The notes below the pieces were generated by a model. The model ran no database searches, had not been told where the DNA came from, and saw nothing but the letters and a program-made list of their open reading frames with translations. From Massilia aurea (GTDB lineage: Bacteria; Pseudomonadota; Gammaproteobacteria; Burkholderiales; Burkholderiaceae_D), in NCBI RefSeq assembly GCF_014200505.1, contig NZ_JACHBX010000002.1, forward strand, positions 558,001 through 622,000: 64,000 nucleotides of DNA, read 5' to 3'. Position numbers and translations under genes: made by a program. Shown here one piece after another: positions 34,467 through 44,391 of the stretch; the stretch's first letter is position 1; the number at the start of each line of letters is the position of its first letter.

Positions 34467-36002
34467 ATGGCTGAAATTACTTCCCAGATTCTTAACTTAT
34501 TGAAAGCCATCGGCAAGTACCGCTGGCACGCGGTCATCATCACGTGGGTGGTGGCGCTCGCCGGCTGGCTCGTCGTCTACAAACTGCCCAACCAGTACGA
34601 AGCATCGGCCCGCGTCTACGTGGATACGCAAAGCATCCTCAAGCCGCTGCTGTCGGGCATGACCATGCTGCCGAACCTGGAGCAGCAAGTCCTTTTCATG
34701 CGCCGCACCCTGATCAGCCGTCCGAACGTGGAACGCGTGGTACGCGAGGTCGACCTCGACGTCAAAGCCGAGGATGCCAAGGAAATGACCAAGCTGGTCG
34801 ACGACATGATGGCCAACATCAAGATCGCCGGCACCGAGCGCGATGACATCTATACCATCACCTACACCGGCACCAGCGCGCGCGAAGGCAAGGACGTGGT
34901 CCAGGCCTTCCTGACCATCTTTGTCGAAGGCAGCTTCGGTGGCAAGAAGCAGGATTCCGACAAGGCCGTGCAGTTCATCGACGACCAGATCCGCAGCTAC
35001 GAAGAGCGCCTGGCCGAAGCCGAGAACGCGCTCAAGGATTTCAAGATCAAGAACATGGGCATGCTGCCGAATCAGGGCGCCGACTACGGTTCGCGCATGA
35101 TGGCCACCAATGAATCGCTGAACCAGGCGCGCCTGGAGCTGGCCGAAGCGGAACAGGCGCGCAATGCCATCCGTCGCCAGATTTCGGGCGATAACCGTGG
35201 CAGCAGCGGTAATCGCGCCGCGCCGATCTTCGTCGATCCGGTCATGGACGAGCGCATTGCCACGGTGGTGAAAAACCTGGATACACTGCGCACCCAGTAC
35301 ACCGAGCAGCATCCCGATATTGTCGCCAATCGCCGCCTGCTCGAGCAGTTGCAGGCACGCCGCGCCGAAGCAGCCAAGAATACCAAGCCGAGCCTGGATC
35401 CGGGCGCGAGCTACAGCCCGATGCTGCAACAGCTGACCGTGCAACTATCCGATGCCGAAGCGCGCGTCGCCTCGCTGCAGGCCCGCGTGGCCGAGTTCAG
35501 TGCGCGTTCCGGCCGCCTGCGCGGCCAGAGCGAGCAAGTGCCTGAGATCGAAGCCCAGCTGGCGCGCCTGAACCGCGACTACGAAGTCAATCGCGAGAAC
35601 TACCAGAAGCTCGTCGAGCGCCGCGAGTCGGCCAAGCTGTCGGGAGACCTGTCGTCGGCCACCGACATGCTGACCTTCCGCGTGATCGACCCGCCAACTG
35701 CACCGAATATTCCGAGTGGCCCGAACCGCCTGCGCTTGTTCTCGCTGGTGTTTGTGGCTGCGCTCGCCGCTGGTCTGGCCGGTGCATTCCTGCTGAGCCA
35801 ACTGCGTCCGACCTTCCTCAGCCAGGCTGCCCTGCGTGAAGCGACGGGCCTGCCGATCCTCGGGTCGGTAAGCATGAACTGGACCGCCGAACAGACCGTG
35901 CTGCGCAAGCGCCGCCTGCTCGCACTGGCAGCCTCGGTGCTGGTACTGTTCGGCCTGTACGGTGCCGGCGTTGCCGCCATCCTGGTCCGCCCGACGATGT
36001 AA
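34467..36002 (+). CDS. epsF: XrtA-system polysaccharide chain-length determinant EpsF
   Basis: Inner-membrane Wzz-type protein that sets polysaccharide length. The 511-aa protein has an N-terminal membrane segment (about 22-42), a Wzz domain, a long periplasmic coiled coil (about 200-380) and a C-terminal Pro-rich segment before a membrane helix (VIDPPTAPNIPSGPNRLRL), then another near the end. It matches the exosortase A-associated family TIGR03007. It is the first gene of the plus-strand eps operon. ATG 34467 begins the family-like sequence MAEITSQIL; its ribosome site is weak. Confidence 0.93.
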   Translation: MAEITSQILNLLKAIGKYRWHAVIITWVVALAGWLVVYKLPNQYEASARVYVDTQSILKPLLSGMTMLPNLEQQVLFMRRTLISRPNVERVVREVDLDVKAEDAKEMTKLVDDMMANIKIAGTERDDIYTITYTGTSAREGKDVVQAFLTIFVEGSFGGKKQDSDKAVQFIDDQIRSYEERLAEAENALKDFKIKNMGMLPNQGADYGSRMMATNESLNQARLELAEAEQARNAIRRQISGDNRGSSGNRAAPIFVDPVMDERIATVVKNLDTLRTQYTEQHPDIVANRRLLEQLQARRAEAAKNTKPSLDPGASYSPMLQQLTVQLSDAEARVASLQARVAEFSARSGRLRGQSEQVPEIEAQLARLNRDYEVNRENYQKLVERRESAKLSGDLSSATDMLTFRVIDPPTAPNIPSGPNRLRLFSLVFVAALAAGLAGAFLLSQLRPTFLSQAALREATGLPILGSVSMNWTAEQTVLRKRRLLALAASVLVLFGLYGAGVAAILVRPTM

Positions 36003-36028
36003 GGCCGGTTGGCCAACAAGGAGCAAAT

Positions 36029-36955
36029 GTGAGCATTATCGAAAAAGCAGCAAGCCGTATCGACCAGCAGCGCCAGAATGCTGCTGATACCACCGCCGCC
36101 AGTAGCGTGGCGGATTCGCATGACCCCATCACGCCCGATGCCGGTTTCGTTCACGCGCGCGCGCCGGAGCCTGCCGTGCCGACGCTGGCGCCGGCCGCTG
36201 CCGCACGGCCAACGGCCGGCCGCCACAGCACCCGCGTCATCGAACTGGACCTCTCGCGCATGCGCGAGCTGGGCATGGTCACCGCCGCCGGCGGGCGCAC
36301 GAACCTGCTGGAAGAATTCCGGATCATCAAGCGCCCGCTGCTCAAGCGCGCTTTTGCCGAACGCGGCGCCAAGGACAATCCGGGCAACCTGATCATGGTG
36401 ACGAGCTCGCTGCCAGGCGAAGGCAAGACCTACAGCGCGATCAACCTGGCGATGAGCATCGCCATGGAACTCGATCACACCGTGCTGCTGGTCGATGCTG
36501 ACGTGGCGCGCCCGTCGGTGCTGCGCACGCTCGGCCTGCCAGCCCAGCGCGGCCTGATGGACATCCTGCTCGACGACACCCTCGACCTGTCGGATGTCAT
36601 GCTGCGCACCAACGTCGATACACTGTCGATCCTGCCAGCGGGAACCAGCACGCCACGTGCAACCGAACTGCTGGCCAGCTCGACGATGACGGCGATGGTG
36701 CACGAACTGGCACACCGCTATCCCGACCGCGTGATCATCTTCGATTCGCCGCCCTTGATGCTCACGAGCGAATCGCGCGTGCTGGCCAGCCACATGGGCC
36801 AGATCGTGGTGGTCGTGGAAGCCCAGACCACGACCCAGCATGCGGTCAAGGAAGCCTTGCAGCAGCTCGAAGGAATGGCAAACGTCAACCTCCTGTATAA
36901 CAAGACCAGGGATATTCCTGGCATCGAAGAAACGTATGATTACCACTATGGCTAA
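36029..36955 (+). CDS. epsG: XrtA-associated tyrosine autokinase EpsG
   Basis: Bacterial tyrosine kinase (BY-kinase) partner of EpsF. The 308-aa protein has a disordered N-terminus (about 1-75) and a CpsD/Wzc-type ATPase domain with Walker A SLPGEGKT (about 130), Walker A' LLVDADVARPS and IIFDSPP. The C-terminus ends YDYHYG, three tyrosines that may be the autophosphorylation cluster. The GTG start has AAGGAG upstream; an overlapping ATG is immediately followed by a stop. It follows epsF by 26 bases. A phosphatase domain to oppose it is encoded at 57859-59595. Confidence 0.92.
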   Translation: MSIIEKAASRIDQQRQNAADTTAASSVADSHDPITPDAGFVHARAPEPAVPTLAPAAAARPTAGRHSTRVIELDLSRMRELGMVTAAGGRTNLLEEFRIIKRPLLKRAFAERGAKDNPGNLIMVTSSLPGEGKTYSAINLAMSIAMELDHTVLLVDADVARPSVLRTLGLPAQRGLMDILLDDTLDLSDVMLRTNVDTLSILPAGTSTPRATELLASSTMTAMVHELAHRYPDRVIIFDSPPLMLTSESRVLASHMGQIVVVVEAQTTTQHAVKEALQQLEGMANVNLLYNKTRDIPGIEETYDYHYG

Positions 36956-38558
36956 GCAGCGCGTGGGCCGCGCCGTGCCGCGCTTGACGCCGCTCGCGGC
37001 GGCCGCAATGCTGCTGGTCGCCTTCCCGGCGCACGCCGAATTGACGATCACGCCGACGCTGCTCGTCAGTGAAATCTGGACCGACAACGTCAACCTGACC
37101 GACGACGCGTCGGCCTACAGCGACCTGATTACCCAGGTGTCGCCTGGGATCACGGTGCTCAACCGCAGCCGGCGCCTGACGGTCGATGCTACTGCCCAGG
37201 TGCATGCGTTCGCCTTCCTGCACGGCGACGACCGGCGCAACCTGGCCGACCCTGCCGTCATTGGCCAGACCATCGACACCGCCAATACCCAGCGCAGCTA
37301 CCGCGGCAGCCTCAGAGGCGAACTGGCGCGCGATTTGTTCTTTATCGACGCGAGCGCCTCACGCGGCCAGCAAAGCATCTCGGCCTTCGGTCCGCGCGCA
37401 AGCAACGACATGTATTCGAACCGCAACCGCACCGAAATTGATACGTGGAGCATCAGCCCGTATCTGATGCACCGCTTCGGCAACGCCGCGCAGGGCACGC
37501 TGCGCTACACGCGCGACTCGGTCGGCGGCGGCGATGCCCTCGGCTACCGTGGCACCGGTGGTGACAGCTTCCTGGCCTCGCTGGCCAGCGGAACGGGCTT
37601 TCGCACAGTCGGCTGGGGCGTCAATTACACCAGGCAAGAGCTCGGCGGTGCCGAGTATGGCGACTCGTCGAACGAGAGCCTGTCGACCAATCTGCGCTAC
37701 ATCGTCAGCCAGCGCCTGTCGCTGCTGGCCAATGCCGGCTACGACCGCTACCAATACGAAGGACTGGGCGGTGGCGACCAGGGCGCCAACTGGTCGCTCG
37801 GCTTTGCCTGGTCGCCATCGCTGCGCACCAATCTGCAGATGACGCTCGGTCGCCACTTCTATGGCACCACCGGCACGCTGGCGGCTGTGCACCGCTCCCG
37901 TAGTACGAGCTGGAACATCAGCTACGACGATGTCGTCACGACCTCGCGCCAGCAATTCCTGCTGCCATCGACGATCAACACCGCAGGCCTGCTCGACAGC
38001 ATGTTTGCCACCGCCTATCCGGACCCGGCCGAGCGCCAGCGCGTGGTTGCCGCCTACATTCAGGCAAACGGCCTGCCGCCGTCGCTGACCGACAGCGTCA
38101 ACTACCTGAGCAACCGCTTCATACGCCAGAAATCGCTGCGCGCTTCGGTCGCCTACCGCCGGGGCTACAGCAATGCCGTCGTCTCGCTGTATGCCACGCG
38201 AAGCAATGCGCTGTCGAACCAGGAAAGCGACAGCCCGCTGCTGGGCAGCCAGCAAGGCAGCCTGAACGATAACGTGCAACAGCAAGGCTTCGATGCAAGT
38301 TATACGTACCGGCTCAGTTCACGTTCCAACGTGACCGCGGGCTATGACGTCAGCAAGAACGAGTCGACATCGAGAGAGTACGAAGACTACCAGCGCACGC
38401 TGCGGGTGGGCGTGACGCGCACCTTCGGCGACCTGCGCGCTGCGCTCGACCTGCGTCGCCGTAGCGGGAGCCTTGGCCGCTGGTATGCCGATGGCGCCAG
38501 TGCCGGCGGCACCTTTACCGAGCACGCCTTGGTGGCGAGCGTCTCCATGAAGTTCTGA
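36948..38558 (+). CDS. PEP-CTERM system outer-membrane beta-barrel protein
   Basis: A 536-aa exported barrel of the TIGR03016 type found in exosortase A loci. A signal peptide ends near AHAE, followed by alternating aromatic and polar strands (for example YRGSLRGELARDLFFIDASAS) and a final Phe (VSMKF) typical of BAM substrates. It probably conducts or anchors the polysaccharide at the outer membrane. ATG 36948 overlaps the end of epsG by eight bases. An alternative ATG at 36936 is possible. Confidence 0.88.
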   Translation: MAKQRVGRAVPRLTPLAAAAMLLVAFPAHAELTITPTLLVSEIWTDNVNLTDDASAYSDLITQVSPGITVLNRSRRLTVDATAQVHAFAFLHGDDRRNLADPAVIGQTIDTANTQRSYRGSLRGELARDLFFIDASASRGQQSISAFGPRASNDMYSNRNRTEIDTWSISPYLMHRFGNAAQGTLRYTRDSVGGGDALGYRGTGGDSFLASLASGTGFRTVGWGVNYTRQELGGAEYGDSSNESLSTNLRYIVSQRLSLLANAGYDRYQYEGLGGGDQGANWSLGFAWSPSLRTNLQMTLGRHFYGTTGTLAAVHRSRSTSWNISYDDVVTTSRQQFLLPSTINTAGLLDSMFATAYPDPAERQRVVAAYIQANGLPPSLTDSVNYLSNRFIRQKSLRASVAYRRGYSNAVVSLYATRSNALSNQESDSPLLGSQQGSLNDNVQQQGFDASYTYRLSSRSNVTAGYDVSKNESTSREYEDYQRTLRVGVTRTFGDLRAALDLRRRSGSLGRWYADGASAGGTFTEHALVASVSMKF

Positions 38559-38576
38559 AAGTAACGGTAAATCACG

Positions 38577-39614
38577 ATGTACGAATCCTATTATGGCCTG
38601 TCGGCCAAGCCCTTCCAGCTCCGCCCTGACCCGCATTTCTTCTATGGGTCCAAGGGCCACAAGCGCGCCATGGCCTACCTCGAGTACGGCCTGTCGCAAG
38701 GCGAGGGCTTCATCGTCATCACGGGCGAAGTCGGCGCCGGCAAGACCACGCTCGTGCGCAATATGCTGGGCAAACTGCCGCTCGACCAGATCGTGGCCGC
38801 GCACATCGTCAACACCAGCCTCGATCCCGAAGACACGCTGCGCATGGTGGTCTCGAGCTTCGGCCTGCCGTATGAAGGCCAGAGCAAGGCCGAGCTGCTC
38901 AACCGTCTCGAGCAGTTCCTGCGCACGGTCGACCGCCAGGGCAAGCGCGCCCTGCTCGTGATCGACGAAGCCCAGAACCTCAATGCCCGCACGGTCGAAG
39001 AACTGCGCATGCTGTCGAACTTCCAGACCGACGAACGTTCGCTGCTGCAGACGTTCCTGCTTGGCCAGCCCGAGTTTCGCGCCACGCTGCACAGCCCCGG
39101 CATGCAGCAGCTGCGCCAGCGCGTGATCGCCAGCTACCACCTCGGTCCGATGGATGCGGCCGAGACGCGCGCGTATGTCGAGCACCGCCTGGCCACCGTC
39201 GGCTGGCAGGGCACGCCTTCGTTCGACGACGGCGCCTACAGTGCAATCTACGCCTACAGCGGCGGTATCCCGCGCAAGACCAACACGCTGATGGACCGCG
39301 TGCTCCTGATGGGCTACCTGGAAGAACTGCAGGCCTTTACCGAAGCGCACATCAACGACGTGGTGCGCGACATCTCGGAAGAATTTGACGCGCCCGATAC
39401 CGACAACCTGGCCGATGCCGACCAGACGAACGGCGGCAGCCAGGCAAACGAGCTGCACCCGGGCGAGCGCCGCACCAGCGTCGAGCAGCTCGACGAGCGC
39501 ATGATGCGCCTCGAGAAATCGATCGTGTCGGTGCTGTCGATCCTGAAAAAGATCGCCGCCACGCCACCCAACGCTTCCGGCGCCGCGCCCCACCACCCGG
39601 ACCACCAGGAATAA
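38577..39614 (+). CDS. XrtA-associated ATPase (ExeA-like)
   Basis: A 345-aa AAA ATPase of the exosortase A-associated family TIGR03015, related to ExeA/GspA. It starts MYESYYGLSAKPFQL. Walker A is GEVGAGKTT (about 50-58) and Walker B is ALLVIDEAQN (about 123-132). The C-terminal part (about 275-345) is polar and Pro/His-rich. It is probably involved in assembling the envelope export complex. It sits 18 bases after the barrel gene and six before the deacetylase. Confidence 0.92.
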   Translation: MYESYYGLSAKPFQLRPDPHFFYGSKGHKRAMAYLEYGLSQGEGFIVITGEVGAGKTTLVRNMLGKLPLDQIVAAHIVNTSLDPEDTLRMVVSSFGLPYEGQSKAELLNRLEQFLRTVDRQGKRALLVIDEAQNLNARTVEELRMLSNFQTDERSLLQTFLLGQPEFRATLHSPGMQQLRQRVIASYHLGPMDAAETRAYVEHRLATVGWQGTPSFDDGAYSAIYAYSGGIPRKTNTLMDRVLLMGYLEELQAFTEAHINDVVRDISEEFDAPDTDNLADADQTNGGSQANELHPGERRTSVEQLDERMMRLEKSIVSVLSILKKIAATPPNASGAAPHHPDHQE

Positions 39615-39620
39615 CCTGCC

Positions 39621-40505
39621 ATGAAAATGACCGCTCCCGCAGCCCGACCGCGTCCAGCGCCGGGTGAAAAAATCCGCAATGCGATGACCTGCGACGTGGA
39701 AGACTACTTCCAGGTGTCGGCCTTTGCCCCCTACATCGACCGCGACAGCTGGCCAACGCGCGAATGCCGCGTCGAAGCCAATATGGAACGCATCCTCGCG
39801 CTGTACGAGCGCGAAGGCGTGCGCGCGACCTTCTTCACGCTGGGCTGGATCGCCGAACGCTATCCCGCGATGGTGCGCCGCATCGTCGAAGCGGGCCACG
39901 AACTGGCCAGCCACGGCTACGGCCACCTGCGCGCCTCGGACCAGAGCCGCGCCGAATTCGACAACGATATCCGCTCGGCCAAGGCGCTGCTGGAAGACAT
40001 CGGCGGCCAGGCCGTCGTCGGCTACCGCGCGCCGAGTTTTTCAATTGGCCACGGCAATCTGTGGGCGCTCGACGCACTGCACGAAGCAGGCTACAAGTAC
40101 AGCTCGAGCATCTACCCGATCGCGCACGACCACTACGGCATGCCGGATGCGCCGCGTTTCGCGTTCTACCCGAACGGCCCGGATGGCATCCTCGAAGTGC
40201 CGATCACCACGGTGAAGATGGCCGGTCGTCACCTGCCGGCCGGTGGCGGTGGTTACTTCCGCCTGCTGCCGTACGCGCTGTCGCGCTGGATGATGGAAAA
40301 GGTCAACCGCGAAGACGGCGAGTCGGCCCTGTTCTACTTCCACCCGTGGGAAATCGACACCGACCAGCCACGGCCCGATGGCCTGGGCGCCAAGGCGAAG
40401 TTCCGTCACTACGTCAATATCGACCGCATGGAGCGCCGTCTCGAACAGCTGGCGCGTGATTTCAAGTGGGACCGCATGGACCGCATCTTCCTGGACAAGC
40501 CATGA
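39621..40505 (+). CDS. XrtA-system polysaccharide deacetylase
   Basis: A 294-aa NodB-type deacetylase (TIGR03006 type with a DUF3473-like tail). The metal-site Asp lies in MTCDVEDYF and the histidines are in ELASHGYGHLR. GYRAPSFSIG and the C-terminal FYFHPWEID also match the family. No signal peptide is seen, so it probably acts on lipid-linked or cytoplasmic-side sugars. It overlaps the FemAB-like gene by four bases. Confidence 0.92.
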   Translation: MKMTAPAARPRPAPGEKIRNAMTCDVEDYFQVSAFAPYIDRDSWPTRECRVEANMERILALYEREGVRATFFTLGWIAERYPAMVRRIVEAGHELASHGYGHLRASDQSRAEFDNDIRSAKALLEDIGGQAVVGYRAPSFSIGHGNLWALDALHEAGYKYSSSIYPIAHDHYGMPDAPRFAFYPNGPDGILEVPITTVKMAGRHLPAGGGGYFRLLPYALSRWMMEKVNREDGESALFYFHPWEIDTDQPRPDGLGAKAKFRHYVNIDRMERRLEQLARDFKWDRMDRIFLDKP

Positions 40506-41602
40506 ATTCGATCATCGAAGCGGCGCAAGCCAGGCGCGCGGCGCCCGTCGCCGCTGCCGCCGGTCCGCAGACGCTGCATTTGATGACGCCGCAGAACGCG
40601 GCGCGCTGGGATGCATTCGTCCGTGCCTGTCCGCAAGCCACGTTCTTCCACCTGTCCGGCTGGCAGTCCGTGATCGAGCAATCGTTCGGCATCAAGACCT
40701 GGTTCTACTTCGTCGAGCAGGACGGCCAGATCCAGGGCGTGCTGCCGCTGGCAGAGATCAAGAGCCGCCTGTTCGGCCACTCGCTGGGCGCCATGCCGTT
40801 CTGCGTGTACGGCGGCGTGGCGGCCATCGACGACGGCGCGCGCGTGCTGCTCGATGGCGCGGCCGATGCACTGGCGCGCCAGCTCGGCGTGGGCCACCTC
40901 GAATACCGCGCCATGGAGCGCGCGCACCCGCACGACCCGAGCTGGCTGACCAAAGAGCTGTACGTCACGTTCCGCAAAGAGATCAGCGCCGTCGATGACG
41001 AGAACCTCAACGCCATCCCGCGCAAGCAGCGCGCCATGGTGCGCAAGGGGATCAAGCTGGGCCTGAAGGGCGTGGTCGAGGACAACGTCGACAATATGTT
41101 CACGGCCTACGCCCACAGCGTGCTGCGCCTGGGCACCCCGGTGTTCCCGAAAAAGTACTTCGCGCTGCTGCAGAAGACTTTCGGCGCCGAATGCGAAGTG
41201 CGCACGATCTACACCAGCGACGATCGCCTGGTCGGCTCGGTGCTGTCGTTCTACTGGCGCGACGAAGTCGTGCCCTACTACGGCGGTGGCATGGACCTGG
41301 CGCGCGAAGTGGCGGGCAACGACTTCATGTACTGGAACCTGATGCAGGCAGCTGCTGCGCGCGGTTGCCGCCTGTTCGATTTCGGCCGCAGCAAGCTGGG
41401 CACCGGTGCCTACGACTTCAAGAAGAACTGGGGCTTTGTCGCCACGCCGCTGCCGTACGAGTACAAGCTGTACGCCGCCGATGCGCTGCCGGACAACAAT
41501 CCGCTGAACCCCAAGTACCAGTTGTTCATCAAGGTGTGGAAAAAGCTGCCGCTGCCGGTGGCGAACTTCATGGGCCCTTACATCGTGCGCAACCTGGGCT
41601 GA
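40502..41602 (+). CDS. FemAB-related protein of the XrtA system
   Basis: A 366-aa GNAT/FemAB-fold protein of the exosortase A-associated family TIGR03019. Characteristic parts are ATFFHLSGWQSVIEQSFGI and the C-terminal FDFGRSKLGTGAYDFKKNWGF block. FemAB relatives move aminoacyl groups onto peptidoglycan or glycans, so this one may add an amino acid to the Eps polymer (inference). The start at 40502 is coupled to the deacetylase stop (ATGA). Confidence 0.9.
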   Translation: MNSIIEAAQARRAAPVAAAAGPQTLHLMTPQNAARWDAFVRACPQATFFHLSGWQSVIEQSFGIKTWFYFVEQDGQIQGVLPLAEIKSRLFGHSLGAMPFCVYGGVAAIDDGARVLLDGAADALARQLGVGHLEYRAMERAHPHDPSWLTKELYVTFRKEISAVDDENLNAIPRKQRAMVRKGIKLGLKGVVEDNVDNMFTAYAHSVLRLGTPVFPKKYFALLQKTFGAECEVRTIYTSDDRLVGSVLSFYWRDEVVPYYGGGMDLAREVAGNDFMYWNLMQAAAARGCRLFDFGRSKLGTGAYDFKKNWGFVATPLPYEYKLYAADALPDNNPLNPKYQLFIKVWKKLPLPVANFMGPYIVRNLG

Positions 41603-41606
41603 CAAC

Positions 41607-42809
41607 GTGCAAGACCTGCTGCTGCTGATTCACCGCATCCCGTACCCGCCCAACAAGGGCGACAAGATCCGCTCCTACCACCTGCTCAAGCACCTGGCGC
41701 GTGACTACCGCGTGCACCTGGCCACGTTCGTCGACGATGCCGACGACTGGCAGCACGTGCCGGCGGTGGAGGCGCTGTGCGCCAGCAGCCATTTCGCCCC
41801 TCTTGATCCGCTGCGCGCCCGTGTGCGCAGCCTGGGCGCGCTCGTCAAGAACCGCTCGCTGTCGCTCGACTACTACCAGGATGCCGGCATGGCGCGCTGG
41901 GTCGACCAGGCCGTTGCCACGCACAAGATCGATCGCGTGATGGTGTTTTCGTCGCCGATGGCGCAATACGCCGACAAGCTGGGCGATGCGCGCCGTGTGA
42001 TCGACTTCTGCGATGTCGATTCCGATAAATGGCGCCAGTACGCCGAGAAAAAATCGCCGCCAATGAGCTGGCTGTACCGGCACGAAGCGCGCCAGTTGCT
42101 GCGCTACGAGCGTCAGGTCGCCAGCCAGTACGACGCGTCGCTGTTCGTCTCCGCGCCCGAGGCAGAGTTGTTCCGCAAGCTGGCACCGGAAAGCGTCGCG
42201 CGCATCGGCCACTTCAGCAACGGCGTCGATACCGAGTACTTCTCGCCCGAGCACGCGTTTGCCAGCCCGTACGCCGCCGGCGAACGCGCCCTGGTGTTTA
42301 CGGGCGCGATGGATTACTGGCCGAACGTCGACGCCGTGCAGTGGTTCTGCGACGAGGTCTTCCCGGCCTTGCGCGCGCAGGATCCGGCGCTGGCCTTCTA
42401 CATCGTCGGCTCGCGCCCGAATGCCCAGGTGCAGGCGCTCGGCGCCTTGCCGGGTGTGACCGTAACGGGCACCGTGCCCGACGTGCGCCCGTATATCCGT
42501 CACGGCTGCGTGGCGGTGGCACCGCTGCGCATCGCGCGCGGCATTCAGAACAAGGTGCTGGAAGCGATGGCCATGGCCACGCCGACGGTGGTCTCGCCGC
42601 AGGCGCTTGAAGGCATCGACGCCGCACCGGGCAGCGAGCTGGCCGTGGCCGATGGCGCGCCGGCCTGGATCGAGACCGTGGGCGCGCTGCTGGCACGCCA
42701 GCACGAACAGAACGCAAGCATGGGCCGCGCCGCACGCGCGCGCGTCGAACAGCACTATAGTTGGCCAAGCAACCTGGCCTGCATCGAGGAGCGACTGGAA
42801 TGCACGTGA
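41607..42809 (+). CDS. XrtA-associated sugar transferase, group 1
   Basis: A 400-aa GT-B glycosyltransferase of the TIGR03087 type. It starts QDLLLLIHRIPYPPNKGDK, and the C-terminal half has GAMDYWPNVDAV and PLRIARGIQNKVLEAMAMATP, the GT4 nucleotide-sugar motif region. The start is GTG 41607, four bases after the FemAB-like stop. It overlaps the exosortase gene by ten bases. It would add a hexose or uronic residue to the repeat unit on the cytoplasmic side. Confidence 0.9.
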   Translation: MQDLLLLIHRIPYPPNKGDKIRSYHLLKHLARDYRVHLATFVDDADDWQHVPAVEALCASSHFAPLDPLRARVRSLGALVKNRSLSLDYYQDAGMARWVDQAVATHKIDRVMVFSSPMAQYADKLGDARRVIDFCDVDSDKWRQYAEKKSPPMSWLYRHEARQLLRYERQVASQYDASLFVSAPEAELFRKLAPESVARIGHFSNGVDTEYFSPEHAFASPYAAGERALVFTGAMDYWPNVDAVQWFCDEVFPALRAQDPALAFYIVGSRPNAQVQALGALPGVTVTGTVPDVRPYIRHGCVAVAPLRIARGIQNKVLEAMAMATPTVVSPQALEGIDAAPGSELAVADGAPAWIETVGALLARQHEQNASMGRAARARVEQHYSWPSNLACIEERLECT

Positions 42810-44374
42810 CACCCCCATCCGGCATTGCCGGCGCCAATCTGGACGCCGCTCCCACGCCACTGGCGCGCTCGAGCGCCATGCTGATCGCGCTGGCGCTGCT
42901 CGCACCGTTCTTTCTGTATCTGGGCACCGCCGAATCGCTGGTCGCGATCTGGAACAGCTCCGAGACCTTCGCGCACGGCTACGCCATCCTGCCGATCAGC
43001 CTATGGCTGATCTGGCGCCGGCGCGACGTGTTCGATGCGATTCCCGCACGCCCGTGGGCGCCTGCGCTGCTCCTCCTGGCGGTGCTGGGGGCCGGCTGGC
43101 TGCTGGCGCGCATGGGCGAAGTGCAGGTCGTGATGCAGTACGCGTTTGTCGCCATGTTCCCGATCGTGGCGCTGGCCATGCTCGGACCGCGCCTGGCCGG
43201 GGCGCTCGCGTTTCCGCTCCTGTTTCTGCTGCTGGCGGTGCCGTTCGGCGAAGTCTTCGTCGCCCCGCTGATCAACCTGACCGCCGACTTCACCGTGTGG
43301 GCCGTGCAGGCCACCGGCATCCCGGTGCTGCGCAATGGCACCCGCTTCGAACTGCCGACCGGTTCATGGTCGGTGGTGGAAGCCTGCAGCGGCGTGCGCT
43401 ACCTGATTTCGTCGGTCACGCTCGGCTGCCTGTACGCCTACCTGACCTACCAGTCGACAAAAAAGCGTTTACTCTTTGTGGTCGTGTCGATCATCGTGCC
43501 CATCATTGCCAACGGTCTGCGCGCCTACATGATCGTGATGATCGGCCACCTGTCGGGCATGGAACTGGCCACCGGCGTCGACCACCTGATCTATGGCTGG
43601 GTCTTCTTCGGCCTGGTCATGCTGCTGATGTTCTGGATCGGCAGCTTCTGGCGCGACGACGATCCGCTGCCTGCGGCCGAACTGCCGGTGGCGGCGCGTA
43701 CCCGCCGCGATGGTGTGCCACCGGTCAGCATGGCCCGCATGGCGGCAATGTGCGCTGCCGTGGTGGCCGTTGCCGCACTGTGGCCGGGCTTTGCCCGCTA
43801 TAACGACGCGGCCAATCTCAATCCCCAGCCGGTACAGCTGACGAACGTGGCGGTCGGCTGGCCGCAGGTGGCGCCATTTACTGGCTGGACGCCGCGCTGG
43901 GTAGCGCCGGATGCCGCGTACCGCGCGACCTTCCGCAACCCCGACGCTGCGGCGCCGGTCTCGCTCGACATCATGTACTACCGCAACCAGCGCAACGGCA
44001 AGGCCCTGATCAGCTCCGTCAATACGCTGGCGACCTCCGACGACGCCTGGCATGCGCTGGGTGGCTCGGCGCGCAGCGAAACGATCGACGGCAAGCCGGT
44101 GACGCTGCGTGAAACGCGGATGACCGGTCCAGACGGCCAGTTCCTGGTGTGGCAATGGATGTCGATCGACGGCCACCTGACCTCGAACAACTACGTCGGC
44201 AAGCTGCTGCAGGCCCAGGCCAAGCTGCGCTTCCGCGGCGACGATGGCGCTGTCGTGCTGCTGTCGGCGCCGGTGGGTGACAACCCCGACGCCGCGCGCG
44301 CTGCATTGCGCGCCTTCATGACGGTGCAGGGCCAGGCGATCGAGCGTGCCATCGAGCACGCGCGCACGCATTGA
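42800..44374 (+). CDS. xrtA: Exosortase A fused to EpsI domain
   Basis: Membrane transpeptidase-like enzyme that recognises and cleaves PEP-CTERM signals. The 524-aa protein has about eight membrane segments in its first 285 residues and the predicted catalytic residues C196 (VVEACSGVRYL), R241 (ANGLRAYM) and H262 (GVDHLIYGW). The C-terminal 200 residues form an EpsI domain, probably periplasmic. Such XrtA-EpsI fusions are the usual exosortase A form. A GAGGAG site precedes ATG 42800. Its nearest visible substrate is the protein at 26752-27567. Confidence 0.95.
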   Translation: MHVTPPSGIAGANLDAAPTPLARSSAMLIALALLAPFFLYLGTAESLVAIWNSSETFAHGYAILPISLWLIWRRRDVFDAIPARPWAPALLLLAVLGAGWLLARMGEVQVVMQYAFVAMFPIVALAMLGPRLAGALAFPLLFLLLAVPFGEVFVAPLINLTADFTVWAVQATGIPVLRNGTRFELPTGSWSVVEACSGVRYLISSVTLGCLYAYLTYQSTKKRLLFVVVSIIVPIIANGLRAYMIVMIGHLSGMELATGVDHLIYGWVFFGLVMLLMFWIGSFWRDDDPLPAAELPVAARTRRDGVPPVSMARMAAMCAAVVAVAALWPGFARYNDAANLNPQPVQLTNVAVGWPQVAPFTGWTPRWVAPDAAYRATFRNPDAAAPVSLDIMYYRNQRNGKALISSVNTLATSDDAWHALGGSARSETIDGKPVTLRETRMTGPDGQFLVWQWMSIDGHLTSNNYVGKLLQAQAKLRFRGDDGAVVLLSAPVGDNPDAARAALRAFMTVQGQAIERAIEHARTH

Positions 44375-44391
44375 ACGGGGACGCACGGACC

